This document shows positions 35,981 to 44,265 of a DNA stretch of 64,000 bases, piece after piece. Under the pieces are notes generated by a model, which did no database searches, had not been told where the DNA came from, and saw only the letters and a program-made list of their open reading frames with translations. Position 1 is the first letter of the stretch, and every line of letters starts with the position of its first letter. This stretch comes from Ruegeria marina (GTDB lineage: Bacteria; Pseudomonadota; Alphaproteobacteria; Rhodobacterales; Rhodobacteraceae). The DNA lies in contig NZ_FMZV01000010.1 in NCBI RefSeq assembly GCF_900101475.1, forward strand, positions 62,001-126,000, read 5' to 3'. The position numbers and the translations under genes are program-made.

Positions 35981-36478
35981 ATGAGAGTTGCTTTGTATCC
36001 GGGGACCTTTGATCCAATCACCCTGGGGCACGTCGACATTATTCGCCGTGCCGCGGCGCTGGTGGATAAACTCGTGATCGGGGTTGCGATCAACCGGGAC
36101 AAGGGGCCCTTGTTCACGCTTGAAGAGCGCGTGGCGATGATCGAGGCGGAATGCGCCAAGCTCAGCGCCGAGACCGGAACCGAGATCGTCGCGCATCCGT
36201 TCGAAAACCTTCTGATCGATTGCGCAAGGGATGTTGGCGCACAGATCATCGTTCGAGGGCTGCGGGCGGTCGCCGATTTCGAGTACGAATTCCAGATGGT
36301 CGGCATGAACCGCGTCCTGGACGACAAGATCGAAACCGTGTTCCTGATGGCAGACGCCCGGAGACAGGCCATCGCATCGAAGCTGGTCAAGGAAATCGCC
36401 CGCCTGGGCGGCGATGTATCGAAGTTCGTGACGCCTCTGGTCAATGATGCGCTCAAGGAGCGTTTGTCCGGCACGTAG
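35981..36478 (+). CDS. coaD: Phosphopantetheine adenylyltransferase
   Basis: Transfers AMP from ATP to 4'-phosphopantetheine, the fourth step of coenzyme A synthesis. The 165 residues match the family length. Motifs: YPGTFDPITLGHVDII (nucleotidyltransferase T/HxGH variant, residues 6-21), GVAINRDKGPLFTLEER, and QIIVRGLRAVADFEYEFQM with the Arg-Gly-Leu-Arg signature. ATG 35981 has GGAGGG 4 nt upstream; the upstream extension of the frame is not coding. Confidence 0.97.
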   Translation: MRVALYPGTFDPITLGHVDIIRRAAALVDKLVIGVAINRDKGPLFTLEERVAMIEAECAKLSAETGTEIVAHPFENLLIDCARDVGAQIIVRGLRAVADFEYEFQMVGMNRVLDDKIETVFLMADARRQAIASKLVKEIARLGGDVSKFVTPLVNDALKERLSGT

Positions 36479-36500
36479 CAGGGGACTTACGGCCCGCTGA

Positions 36501-36644
36501 TCACCGCCAGAAGGCCATCCATTCGAGAAGTTCGAACATCTTCTTGCCAAGGAAAAGCATGTGCTCGGTGCCGAACATCGCAAAGTCCAGCATCATCCCG
36601 CCGAGGAGAAAGACGCCGAGCCAGAGGGCGATCTGATTTGTCAT
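36501..36644 (-). CDS. Very small membrane protein next to gap
   Basis: A 47-residue protein with one strong hydrophobic span (about 5-23, IALWLGVFLLGGMMLDFAMF) and a basic amphipathic end (FLGKKMFELLEWMAFWR). I do not recognise a named family. ATG 36644 starts the hydrophobic segment in the way expected for a small integral membrane protein; a longer frame to 36704 would cross the gap terminator, so it is rejected. It is read leftward after gap with the hairpin at 36668-36692 between them. Real but of unknown function. Confidence 0.6.
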   Translation of the reverse strand: MTNQIALWLGVFLLGGMMLDFAMFGTEHMLFLGKKMFELLEWMAFWR

Positions 36645-36667
36645 TGAGGGTCGGCTCCGACGAAAAC

Positions 36668-36692
36668 GCCCGCTCAGATAACCTGAGCGGGC
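36668..36692 (-). terminator. Hairpin terminator after gap
   Basis: GCCCGCTCAG-ataac-CTGAGCGGGC, perfect 10-bp stem; on the gap strand it is followed by GTTTTC. It separates gap from the 47-residue membrane protein. Confidence 0.8.
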
Positions 36693-36719
36693 AAGCATTC
36701 TCAAGGGGTTCGGCGTAAA

Positions 36720-37721
36720 TCAGCCGAGCCGGCCCATGGCGACGGCAACATCGGCCATGCGGACCGAGAAACCCCACTCGTTGTCGTACCAGGCCAGAAC
36801 ACGAACCATCCGGCCTTCGACGACGCGGGTTTGGTCGGGGGCGAAGATCGAGCTTTCGGGAGTGTGGTTGAAGTCGGTCGACACCAGCGGCGCGGGTTCA
36901 TAGCCCAGCACCCCTTTCATCGGGCCGGTGGCGGCAGCCTGAACGGCGGCGTTCACCTCGTCCGCAGTCACGTTGCGGCCGGCGCGGAAGGTCAGGTCGA
37001 CGGCCGAGACATTGGGTGTAGGCACCCGGATGGCCGATCCGTCAAGGCGACCCTTGAGGTTCGGCAGAACCTCACCCAGTGCCTTGGCCGCGCCGGTCGA
37101 GGTCGGGATCATCGACATCGCGGCAGCACGGGCACGGTACAGATCCTTGTGGCGGCGGTCCAGCGTCGGCTGGTCGCCCGTATAGGCGTGGATCGTGGTC
37201 ATGATGCCATGCTCGATCCCAAATGCTTCGTCCAGCACCTTGGCCAGCGGCGCCAGGCAGTTTGTGGTGCAGGAGCCGTTCGAGATCATGGTGTCGGCGG
37301 CGGTCAGCTGGTCGTGGTTGACGCCATAGACGATGGTCTTGTCCACGTTCTTGCCGGGGGCGGACAGCAGCACCTTTTTGGCACCGCGCTCCAGATGCAC
37401 CTTGGCCTTCTCACCGTCGTTGAACTTGCCGGTGCATTCCAGAACCACGTCGCATCCCGACCAGTCCAGTTCGTTCAGGTCGTAGGTCGAATACATCTGC
37501 ATGTCGCCCCGGCCCAGGTTCATGGTGCCGTCACCGATGCTGACCTCGCCCGGAAAGCGGCCATGCACGCTGTCGTACTTGATCAAATGGGCGGCGGTTT
37601 CCAGCGGACCGGTGGCGTTGACCTTGATCACCTCGATATCGTCGCGGCCCGAGGCTGCGATATGCGACAGGGTGCAACGACCGATGCGGCCAAATCCGTT
37701 GATGCCAACCTTGATGGTCAT
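36720..37721 (-). CDS. gap: Glyceraldehyde-3-phosphate dehydrogenase, GapB-like
   Basis: Interconverts glyceraldehyde-3-phosphate and 1,3-bisphosphoglycerate. The 333 residues hold GINGFGRIGR (6-15), the catalytic SNGSCTTNCLAP (Cys151) with His178, and WYDNEWGFS. The NAD-selecting aspartate at the end of the second strand (usually VNDxx) is replaced by Ala36 (KVNATGPLET). The same change occurs in B. subtilis GapB, which prefers NADP and works in gluconeogenesis, so a gluconeogenic or NADP role is inferred. ATG 37721 gives the family start MTIKVGINGFG with GGAG upstream. Twin LacI-like sites lie at 37810-37840. Confidence 0.93.
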   Translation of the reverse strand: MTIKVGINGFGRIGRCTLSHIAASGRDDIEVIKVNATGPLETAAHLIKYDSVHGRFPGEVSIGDGTMNLGRGDMQMYSTYDLNELDWSGCDVVLECTGKFNDGEKAKVHLERGAKKVLLSAPGKNVDKTIVYGVNHDQLTAADTMISNGSCTTNCLAPLAKVLDEAFGIEHGIMTTIHAYTGDQPTLDRRHKDLYRARAAAMSMIPTSTGAAKALGEVLPNLKGRLDGSAIRVPTPNVSAVDLTFRAGRNVTADEVNAAVQAAATGPMKGVLGYEPAPLVSTDFNHTPESSIFAPDQTRVVEGRMVRVLAWYDNEWGFSVRMADVAVAMGRLG

Positions 37722-37809
37722 TTTCCGACTCCGAACGACGTGAATTTGCCACGCCATATAGACGGACCATACGCCCGCAAAAAGAGCAAAAGCGTTTTAT
37801 TTTGAATGT

Positions 37810-37840
37810 GTTAGCGCAAACTGTGTCCGGTTGCGCTAAC
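37810..37840. promoter_or_regulatory. Two inverted LacI-type operator candidates upstream of gap
   Basis: GTTAGCGCAAAC (37810-37821) and, inverted, GGTTGCGCTAAC (37829-37840): each is a near-palindrome centred on GCGC and they match each other at 11 of 12 bases. The GCGC centre is typical of LacI-family sites such as those of sugar-metabolism regulators. Located about 90 bp before gap and 65 bp before the divergent DUF808 gene. Confidence 0.55.
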
Positions 37841-37904
37841 GCTTGCGCGCCTGTTCCGATCGGTTAGGGTGTTGTGGACGAACATTTCTCGAAGGGTTTG
37901 CCGA

Positions 37905-38879
37905 ATGAGCGGATTGTTGGCGCTACTGGACGATGTGGCGGGAATTGCCAAGGTGGCGGCGGCCTCGGTCGACGATGTGGCCTCGCAGGCAGCCAAGGCA
38001 GGGGCCAAGGCGGCGGGCGCGGTGATCGATGACGCGGCGGTGACGCCGAAATATGTTCATGGGTTTGCCCCCGCGCGCGAGTTGCCGATCATCTGGAAGA
38101 TCGCCCGCGGTTCCATCCGCAACAAGATGTTGATCCTGCTTCCCGCTGCGCTGATCCTTGCGAATTTTGCGCCTTGGCTGATCGCGCCGCTCTTGATGCT
38201 GGGCGGGGCTTACCTGTGCTTTGAAGGCGCTGAGAAGGTGTATCACGCGCTTGTACCTCACGACACCAGCCATGTGTTCAAGGAAGACGAACCCGGCGAC
38301 CCGCTGCATCTGGAGGAGGAAAAGGCCGCCGGCGCCATCAAGACCGATTTCATCCTGTCGGCCGAGATCATGACCATTATCCTCGCCGCAATCCCGGAAA
38401 GCGATTTCTGGATGGAGGCGGCGACGCTGGCGATGGCCGGAATAGGGATAACGGTGGCGGTTTACGGCTCCGTGGCACTGATCGTAAAGGCCGACGACTT
38501 CGGCCTGTTTATTGCCGAAAGAGGGCGCCTTGGCCTAACGCGCGCCCTGGGTCGGGGTCTCGTGCGCGGGATGCCGGGTTTCATGCATCTGCTGACGGTG
38601 GTCGGCACGGCGGCGATGCTCTGGGTCGGCGGCTCGATCGTCATCCACGGGATGGAGGAACTGGGGTTCGGCTGGCTGGGCCATCACATCCACGACTGGG
38701 CCTATGCCCTGGGCCATGCCGTGCCCCAAGGCTGGACCGCCGCCGTGGAATGGCTGTCCAAGGCGGCATTGGACGGGGTGTTCGGACTGGCGCTGGGTTT
38801 CCTGCTGATCCCGCTTGCGACACGGGTGATGGCCCCGGTCCTTTCAGTTTTCACCAAGAGCCGCGGCCAGAGAAATTGA
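37905..38879 (+). CDS. DUF808 (YedI-like) inner-membrane protein
   Basis: A 324-residue membrane protein of the DUF808/YedI family, function unknown. The signature N-terminus MSGLLALLDDVAGIAKVAAA (1-20) is followed by VTPKYVHGFAPARELPIIWKIARGS and about seven hydrophobic segments (e.g. LILLPAALILANFAPWLIAP, LMLGGAYLCFEGAEKV). The conserved EKAAGAIKTDFILSAEIM stretch with acidic residues in the middle may line a transport path. ATG 37905 follows GAAGGG and gives the family start. It diverges from gap and may share its regulatory region. Confidence 0.9.
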   Translation: MSGLLALLDDVAGIAKVAAASVDDVASQAAKAGAKAAGAVIDDAAVTPKYVHGFAPARELPIIWKIARGSIRNKMLILLPAALILANFAPWLIAPLLMLGGAYLCFEGAEKVYHALVPHDTSHVFKEDEPGDPLHLEEEKAAGAIKTDFILSAEIMTIILAAIPESDFWMEAATLAMAGIGITVAVYGSVALIVKADDFGLFIAERGRLGLTRALGRGLVRGMPGFMHLLTVVGTAAMLWVGGSIVIHGMEELGFGWLGHHIHDWAYALGHAVPQGWTAAVEWLSKAALDGVFGLALGFLLIPLATRVMAPVLSVFTKSRGQRN

Positions 38880-38922
38880 GAGAGGTCTCCGCAAGGCAAC
38901 TTGGTGGGACTTCGCCAACGGT

Positions 38923-39411
38923 CTAGTCGTCGACTTCGTTGGCCGGTTCAGCATTCAGCAGGCCATAGTTCTGCGCGCCGATCTCGTCATGCAGGCCAAT
39001 CTGGGTTTCCAGAAAGTCGATATGACCCTGCTCGTCGCTGATCAGTTCCTCGAACAACTGCATGGACGCATAGTCACCTACTTCGGCACAGTACTTGCGG
39101 GCTTCGGAATAAAGCGCGACCGCTTCCATTTCCGCTGCCAGATCGCAAGTCAGGGACTCGCGTACGTTTTGACCGATACGCAGCGGATCGAGCGTCTGCA
39201 GGTTCGGGTGCCCTTCGAGAAAGATGATCCGATCAATCAACTTGTCCGCATGTTCCATCTCTTCGATGGATTCCTCGCGCATCTTCTTGGCAAGTCTGCC
39301 GTAACCCCAGTCCTTTTGAAGGCGATAGTGCAGCCAGAACTGGCTTACCGCTGTCAGTTCCACCCGAAGCGCCTTGTTCAGATATTCGATAACCTTCTTG
39401 TCGCCTTTCAT
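38923..39411 (-). CDS. bfr: Bacterioferritin
   Basis: Haem-containing iron-storage protein that forms 24-subunit shells, oxidising Fe(II) and storing it as mineral. The 162 residues keep all diiron ligands: Glu18, Glu51, His54, Glu94, Glu127 and His130, and the haem-ligating Met52 (EEMEHAD). The N-terminus [15 protein letters not shown] is canonical. ATG 39411 has AAGGAAA upstream. The preceding bfd frame runs over this start, so the two genes overlap in different frames. Regulation by iron is likely, but no convincing Fur or Irr box is visible. Confidence 0.97.
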   Translation of the reverse strand: MKGDKKVIEYLNKALRVELTAVSQFWLHYRLQKDWGYGRLAKKMREESIEEMEHADKLIDRIIFLEGHPNLQTLDPLRIGQNVRESLTCDLAAEMEAVALYSEARKYCAEVGDYASMQLFEELISDEQGHIDFLETQIGLHDEIGAQNYGLLNAEPANEVDD

Positions 39412-39655
39412 CGCCGGGTTTCCTTTCGATTTGCTGCTGTCTGAGCCCTCGCAGGTTAGCGGGTACCTCAAGGTTGCCGTTATTGCGCATGGTGGCAATG
39501 AAAAGTTTCATGCAGCCGCCGCAATTTGGGGCTTTGCCCAAGGCATGGTAAACCTTGCCAGGTGTGATGATGGTGCCTGGATCCGCGGCGCGCATCCAGT
39601 CAATCGCGGCGTGGATATCGCGCTCGGTTATGACTTCGCAGCTACAGATGATCAT
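39233..39655 (-). CDS. bfd: Bacterioferritin-associated ferredoxin with unusually long 3' frame
   Basis: Small [2Fe-2S] protein that docks on bacterioferritin and passes electrons to release stored iron. The ligands are Cys4, Cys6, Cys45 and Cys48 ([10 protein letters not shown]...[11 protein letters not shown]), and [13 protein letters not shown] is the conserved centre. The recognisable domain ends near residue 75, but the frame has no stop there. It passes the bfr ATG out of phase and continues to 39233, giving 140 residues and a 179-bp overlap. The tail (from about QQQIERKPG) is basic and looks like shadow sequence. A shift of one base would end it at the TGA in the bfr ATGA. Confidence 0.8.
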   Translation of the reverse strand: MIICSCEVITERDIHAAIDWMRAADPGTIITPGKVYHALGKAPNCGGCMKLFIATMRNNGNLEVPANLRGLRQQQIERKPGDERRQEGYRISEQGASGGTDSGKPVLAALSPSKGLGLRQTCQEDARGIHRRDGTCGQVD

Positions 39656-39738
39656 GGGGGTCCTCCAGACGATCCCTTTAATTACTGACAAAAACACTAA
39701 GAAAGTCAATCCCGATAATCTTTGTCGGGAAATGGCGC

Positions 39739-39767
39739 AAAAAAACCCGCCAGCAAGTGGCGGGTTT
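39739..39767 (-). terminator. Rho-independent terminator after tkt
   Basis: AAACCCGCCA-gcaag-TGGCGGGTTT, perfect 10-bp stem; seven consecutive A on the plus strand give a U-run on the tkt transcript. It lies 28 bp past the tkt stop. Confidence 0.92.
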
Positions 39768-39794
39768 CAAGCATTGTTTGGTCAAATTGGCTGT

Positions 39795-41819
39795 TTATGA
39801 GCCCAAAAGCTCTTTCACCTTGGCCACGGTGGCGGCGGCGGTGATGCCGAACTTCTCGTAAAGCTCCTCGGCCGGGGCCGATGCGCCGAAGCGGGTCATG
39901 CCGATGAAGCCCGCCTTGGCTTCGCGACCGCGCTCGCCCAGCAGCCAGCGGTCCCAGCCGCCGTCGCGAACCGCGGCCTCGATACCCACACGCACCGGGC
40001 CTGCGGGCAGGACCTTGCGGCGGTAGGATTCGTCCTGTTCGGCGAACAGTTCCATGCAGGGCATGGAGACCACTCGGGTGCCGATGCCCTCGGCTTCAAG
40101 CTGGGCGCGGGCCTCGAGGGCGATTTCAACCTCGGAGCCGGTCGCGATCAGGATGACCTGACGTTTTCCAGTGGCCTCGGCCAGAACATAGGCGCCTTGC
40201 GCGGTCAGGTTCCTGGCCTTGTTTTCCACCCGGACGGTCGGCAGGTTCTGGCGCGTCAGCGACAGGACCGAGGGGCTTTGGGTGAAGGTCAGCGCCAGTT
40301 CCCAGGCCTCGGCTGTTTCGACCGTGTCGGCGGGGCGGAACACATAGGTGTTCGGTGTTGCCCGGCTGATCGCCAGATGTTCGACCGGCTGGTGGGTCGG
40401 GCCGTCCTCGCCCAGGCCGATCGAGTCATGCGTCATCACAAAGACCGACGGGATCTGCATCAGCGCGGCCAGGCGCATCGAGGGGCGGGCATAATCGGTG
40501 AAGCACATGAAAGTGCCGCCATAGGGGCGGATGCCGCCGTGCAGCGCCATGCCGTTCATCGCTGCGGCCATGCCGTGTTCGCGGATGCCGTAATGGATGT
40601 AGCGGCCCTTGCGGTTCTCCGGCAGGAAGATGCCCAGATCGTCGGTCTTGGTGTTGTTCGATCCGGTCAGGTCAGCCGATCCGCCCACGGTTTCGGTCAT
40701 GATCGGGTTGACGATCTTCAGCACTTCTTCCGAGCTCTTGCGCGTGGCCCATTTGGGCTGTTGTTCCGAGATCTGCTTCTTGAACGCGCGCAGGGCGCCG
40801 GCCAGTTTCCCGGGCACCTCGAAGGCATAGGCACGGTTGAACTCGGCCTGTTTACGCTCGGAAAGCTGCGCGAACCGCCCTTCCCAGGCCAAACGGTCGG
40901 CGGCACCCCGGCTGCCGATGGCCTCCCAGGCGGATTTCACTTCCGCTGGCACCTCGAACGGTCCATGGGCCCAGCCATAGGCCGCTTTTGCGGCCAGAAG
41001 CTGGCCCTGATCGGTCAGCGCGCCATGGCCCTTGGAGGTGTCCTGCGCCGCATGTCCCAGGGCGATATGGGTCTTGCAGGCGATCATCGTGGGTTTGTTC
41101 GATCCCTTGGCCTGCACCAGCGCGGCGTCGATGGCGGCCGGATCATGGCCGTCGATCTCGATCACATGCCAGCCCGAGGCCGCAAAACGGCGCACCTGGT
41201 CGGTCCGGTCGGCAATATCCACGGTGCCGTCGATCGTGATGTTGTTGTTGTCCCAAAGGACGATCAGCTTGCTCAGTTCCAGCCGCCCGGCCAGACCGAT
41301 GGCCTCCTGGCTTACACCTTCCATCAGGCAGCCGTCGCCGGCGATGACATAGGTGTAATGGTCCACGACCTTCTTGCCATATTGGGCGCGCTGGATTTCT
41401 TCGGCGATGGCGAAACCCACGGCATTGGCGATGCCCTGACCCAGCGGGCCGGTGGTGGTCTCGATCCCCTTGGCCAGGAAATTTTCCGGGTGACCGGCGG
41501 TCTTGGCGCCCATCTGGCGGAAGTTCCGGATCTCGTCCAGCGTGATCTCGGGGTTGCCGGTGAGATAGAGCAGGGAGTAGAGCAGCATCGAGCCATGACC
41601 CGCCGACAGGATGAACCGGTCGCGGTCGGGCCAGGTGGGGTTTGCAGCGTCGAATTTCAGGTGCTTTTCAAACAACACTGTGGCCACGTCGGCCATGCCC
41701 ATGGGCATGCCGGAATGGCCGGAATTGGCGGTAGCAACGGCATCCAGCGTCAGGGCGCGGATGGCGGTGGCCTTGGTCCAGTGGTCGGGGTTCGCAGTGC
41801 GCAGCGCAGTCAGGTCCAC
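39795..41819 (-). CDS. tkt: Transketolase
   Basis: Thiamine-diphosphate enzyme moving two-carbon units in the pentose phosphate pathway. From GTG 41819 it has 674 residues, the usual length, starting [20 protein letters not shown]. Motifs: [28 protein letters not shown], the ThDP site [13 protein letters not shown]...[28 protein letters not shown] and [15 protein letters not shown] longer start (GTG 41870) would add 17 unusual residues. AAGGA lies 10 nt upstream of the chosen GTG. Gap and pgk elsewhere in the window belong to the same central carbon network but are not linked. Confidence 0.96.
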   Translation of the reverse strand: MDLTALRTANPDHWTKATAIRALTLDAVATANSGHSGMPMGMADVATVLFEKHLKFDAANPTWPDRDRFILSAGHGSMLLYSLLYLTGNPEITLDEIRNFRQMGAKTAGHPENFLAKGIETTTGPLGQGIANAVGFAIAEEIQRAQYGKKVVDHYTYVIAGDGCLMEGVSQEAIGLAGRLELSKLIVLWDNNNITIDGTVDIADRTDQVRRFAASGWHVIEIDGHDPAAIDAALVQAKGSNKPTMIACKTHIALGHAAQDTSKGHGALTDQGQLLAAKAAYGWAHGPFEVPAEVKSAWEAIGSRGAADRLAWEGRFAQLSERKQAEFNRAYAFEVPGKLAGALRAFKKQISEQQPKWATRKSSEEVLKIVNPIMTETVGGSADLTGSNNTKTDDLGIFLPENRKGRYIHYGIREHGMAAAMNGMALHGGIRPYGGTFMCFTDYARPSMRLAALMQIPSVFVMTHDSIGLGEDGPTHQPVEHLAISRATPNTYVFRPADTVETAEAWELALTFTQSPSVLSLTRQNLPTVRVENKARNLTAQGAYVLAEATGKRQVILIATGSEVEIALEARAQLEAEGIGTRVVSMPCMELFAEQDESYRRKVLPAGPVRVGIEAAVRDGGWDRWLLGERGREAKAGFIGMTRFGASAPAEELYEKFGITAAATVAKVKELLGS

Positions 41820-42072
41820 GAGGCTTTGTCCTTTGGGTTTCGGGCGGATTGCGCGCTCAATACCACTCACCCCCCAAAGTTCAAGCAGAACGGGCAGAAA
41901 CGCGCGCAGGCTGGATCAGAAGAGGCGTCCAAGTTGTTGAAAGCAATGATGGGGGGTATTTTCGGTATCATTTGGTTAGACTACAGCTATGCATCCCGGC
42001 ACCCGATTCGGTTCGGACCGATCGGCTTTGCCGGGCAGATAACAACAAACGCGTCACACGAAGGTGAGAGGC

Positions 42073-42921
42073 ATGAGCCAGATCGAGGAATTGCAGGGCC
42101 GGATTTCGGCCGCGATGGAGCGGATCAGCGCCGGGGTCGAGGCCCTCGCCCTGCCGCGGCCTGCGGAACCGAGCGGAGAAGCGGAAACTGCGGACGCGGA
42201 TTTGGTTGCCGCTCTTGAAGACGAGCGGATGGCGAATGCTCAGCTGGAAGAACGGCTGCGGTCGCTCAAGGCCAAGCATGCGGCCGAGATTGCGGCCTTG
42301 CAGGCTGCGGGTGCAGATGACCAGAACGAGGACGAGCTTGAGCGGTTGCGAGAGGAACTGGCGGAAGCAAGGGCCAGCCTGGCGAATGCCGAGTCCGAAG
42401 CCGCGGCCACAGATATGTCCGAAGAAGTGGAGGCGCTGCGAACCGAGGTCGCATTGCTCAAGGCGCAACTCGACGCGGTCGAGGATCCAGAGCCGCTGAA
42501 GAAGGAACTCGAGGCGCTGCGGATGCAGGCGGACAATTCCGAACTGGTGGACGGGCTGCGCGCCGAAATCGCGACGCTCAAGGCCGAACTGAGCAACACT
42601 GAACGCCTGTCCGAATTGCAGGCCGAGCTAGAGATGCTGCGTGCTGAACGGGTAAGCCATGGCGATGCAATGTCGCGGCTGGACGGCGATCTTCAGCGCC
42701 TGCGAAAGGCGAATGACCAGTTGCGTTCGGTGGTGTCAGACCTGCGGACGGCAAACGAGGCGGGCGTCGGCGAGCCGCACCTGATCAACAGCGCCATGCT
42801 GGCGGAACTGGAGGCGCTGCGTGCCCAGCGGGCGACCGATGCGGCCGAGGTGCACGCGGTCCTGAGCAAGCTGGGGCCGCTTTTGTCCGCTGCGAACCTG
42901 GCAGAAGGAGAGGATGAGTGA
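42073..42921 (+). CDS. Coiled-coil protein coupled to zapA (ZauP-like candidate)
   Basis: A 282-residue, very acidic and almost entirely helical protein with long heptad patterns (about 45-235: EERLRSLKAKHAAEIAALQA, ELERLREELAEARASLANAE, SELQAELEMLRAERV). It has no membrane span. Its stop overlaps the zapA ATG (TGATG). In Caulobacter a coiled-coil partner gene called zauP is operonic with zapA and helps focus the Z-ring; the position, overlap and architecture here match, so I propose it as the ZauP counterpart. Coiled coils align poorly, so this is context-based. It diverges from tkt. Confidence 0.72.
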   Translation: MSQIEELQGRISAAMERISAGVEALALPRPAEPSGEAETADADLVAALEDERMANAQLEERLRSLKAKHAAEIAALQAAGADDQNEDELERLREELAEARASLANAESEAAATDMSEEVEALRTEVALLKAQLDAVEDPEPLKKELEALRMQADNSELVDGLRAEIATLKAELSNTERLSELQAELEMLRAERVSHGDAMSRLDGDLQRLRKANDQLRSVVSDLRTANEAGVGEPHLINSAMLAELEALRAQRATDAAEVHAVLSKLGPLLSAANLAEGEDE

Positions 42922-43322
42922 TGCCGGAGGTGACCATTCACATAGGAGGCCGCGGGTTCGAAGTCTCCTGTCAGGAAGGCGAAGAAAGCTATCTGCAAGC
43001 CGCCGCGAAAATGCTGGACGACGAGGCGCAGGTCCTGTCCGATCAGATCGGCCGCATGCCTGAGGCGCGGATGCTGCTGATGGCTGGTCTGATGCTGGCA
43101 GACAAGACCGCGGCTGTGGAAGACAAGATCAAGGCGATGGAAAGCCAACTCGCCGAACGCGATGCGGAAATCGCCCGGCTGCGCAGCGCCCCGGCGCCCG
43201 AGCCCGAGCGGATCGAAGTGGCGGTCATCCCGCCCTCGGTTACCGATACACTTGCCGAATTGGCTGCCCGTGCCGAGGCGCTGGCAGCCCAGGTCGAGGA
43301 AAAGGCAGCCGGATCAGAATGA
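42921..43322 (+). CDS. zapA: Cell division protein ZapA
   Basis: Small FtsZ-binding protein that bundles Z-ring filaments. The 133 residues start with the family pattern PEVTIHIGGRGFEVSCQEGEE (about 2-22), continue with ARMLLMAGLMLADKTAAVED and end in a coiled coil (VTDTLAELAARAEALAAQVEE). Start ATG 42921 overlaps the stop of the coiled-coil gene, and AGGAGAGG lies just upstream; a GTG one codon earlier is possible. Length is slightly above the E. coli protein because of a Pro-rich linker (SAPAPEPER) before the coiled coil. Confidence 0.9.
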   Translation: MPEVTIHIGGRGFEVSCQEGEESYLQAAAKMLDDEAQVLSDQIGRMPEARMLLMAGLMLADKTAAVEDKIKAMESQLAERDAEIARLRSAPAPEPERIEVAVIPPSVTDTLAELAARAEALAAQVEEKAAGSE

Positions 43323-43357
43323 ACCCGGCCATGCAAGATGATGAAAACCATCATGAA

Positions 43358-43379
43358 AAAGCGCCCGGACGGGCGCTTT
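43358..43379. terminator. Bidirectional hairpin between zapA and grxD
   Basis: AAAGCGCCCG-ga-CGGGCGCTTT, perfect 10-bp stem between convergent genes; AAAAA precedes it on the plus strand, giving a U-run for the grxD transcript. Two smaller dyads follow (43383-43404 and 43411-43426). Confidence 0.85.
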
Positions 43380-43452
43380 GCGCAGGATTGAAATCGAAAT
43401 CCTGAAAGCAAGGTCTTGAGAGACCTGCTGGTCGCCGGTCTCCCGCGTACAC

Positions 43453-43815
43453 TCAGGCGTTGGCGGCGCGAATTTTTTCGGCCGCATCCTTGTCATAGGC
43501 GACACCGTTTTCGTCGAACAACGTGTCCAGCTCGCCCGAGAGGGTCATTTCGGTGATGATGTCGCAGCCGCCGACGAACTCGCCCTTGACGTAGAGCTGG
43601 GGAATGGTGGGCCAGTCGGAATAGTCCTTGATGCCCTGGCGGATTTCTTCGTCGGCGAGAACGTTTACGTCCTTGTAGGCGACGCCCATGTAGTTCAGCA
43701 CACCAGCGACACGGCTGGAAAACCCGCATTGCGGCATTTCCTTGGTCCCTTTCATGTAGAGCACCACGTCGTTGGCTTTGACGGTTTCGTAGATACGGTT
43801 TTTTGCGTCGGTCAT
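43453..43815 (-). CDS. grxD: Monothiol glutaredoxin (Grx4 type)
   Basis: Monothiol glutaredoxin of the CGFS class, which carries [2Fe-2S] clusters with glutathione and passes them to targets. The 120 residues match Grx4: [16 protein letters not shown] with active Cys30, then [39 protein letters not shown]. The bolA gene lies 87 bp upstream in the same direction; Grx4 and BolA proteins form a known complex, so they probably act together in Fe-S traffic. Confidence 0.96.
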   Translation of the reverse strand: MTDAKNRIYETVKANDVVLYMKGTKEMPQCGFSSRVAGVLNYMGVAYKDVNVLADEEIRQGIKDYSDWPTIPQLYVKGEFVGGCDIITEMTLSGELDTLFDENGVAYDKDAAEKIRAANA

Positions 43816-43902
43816 TGTCTGGTTTCCTCTTTCGCCTGCAGCTTTCCGCCAGCAGTTTGAAGATCGCTATTGTCGAGAGACCAGGCCGGAGAGCCCCGGT
43901 CC

Positions 43903-44139
43903 TTACTCGGGTGCCTTGGTCGTCAGTGCCAGCGCATGCAGCTTGCCGCTGTCGATCTCGGATCTTACGGCTGCATTCACGGCGCGTTGTTGCTGCACGC
44001 GGCTCTTGCCTTTGAAACTCGGGTCGATGACCTCGGCCGCCCAATGATTGCCATCGCCCGCCAGGTCGGTGATTGTGATCTTTGCCTGCGGAAAACTGGC
44101 GCGGATCAGCGCTTCGATTTCATGGGCTTCCATGGCCAT
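43903..44139 (-). CDS. BolA-family protein
   Basis: A 78-residue BolA/IbaG-like protein, partner of monothiol glutaredoxins in iron-sulfur handling. The family core is visible: IEALIRASFPQAKITITDLA (about 9-28), then VIDPSFKGKSRVQQQRAVNA with the invariant basic segment, ending GKLHALALTTKAPE. The likely cluster ligand His (LHAL) is present. ATG 44139 has GGAG 8 nt upstream; ATG 44133 is an alternative. It sits between purL and grxD, all leftward. Confidence 0.92.
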   Translation of the reverse strand: MAMEAHEIEALIRASFPQAKITITDLAGDGNHWAAEVIDPSFKGKSRVQQQRAVNAAVRSEIDSGKLHALALTTKAPE

Positions 44140-44265
44140 TTGACTTTCTCCAGCTGTCTTGCTTCCAGATGTAGAGCGATGCGTCCCCGCGCGCAAGAGA
44201 CCGGCATCGAACAGGCGAACGACGTGCCGCCGGGGCGAGCCGTTTGCACTGCATCCGGTTGTGGC

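Noticed and set aside
43323-43452. 6S RNA gene downstream of zapA
   Set aside because: Only 130 bp between convergent stops, filled by a terminator and small dyads; no long bulged hairpin.
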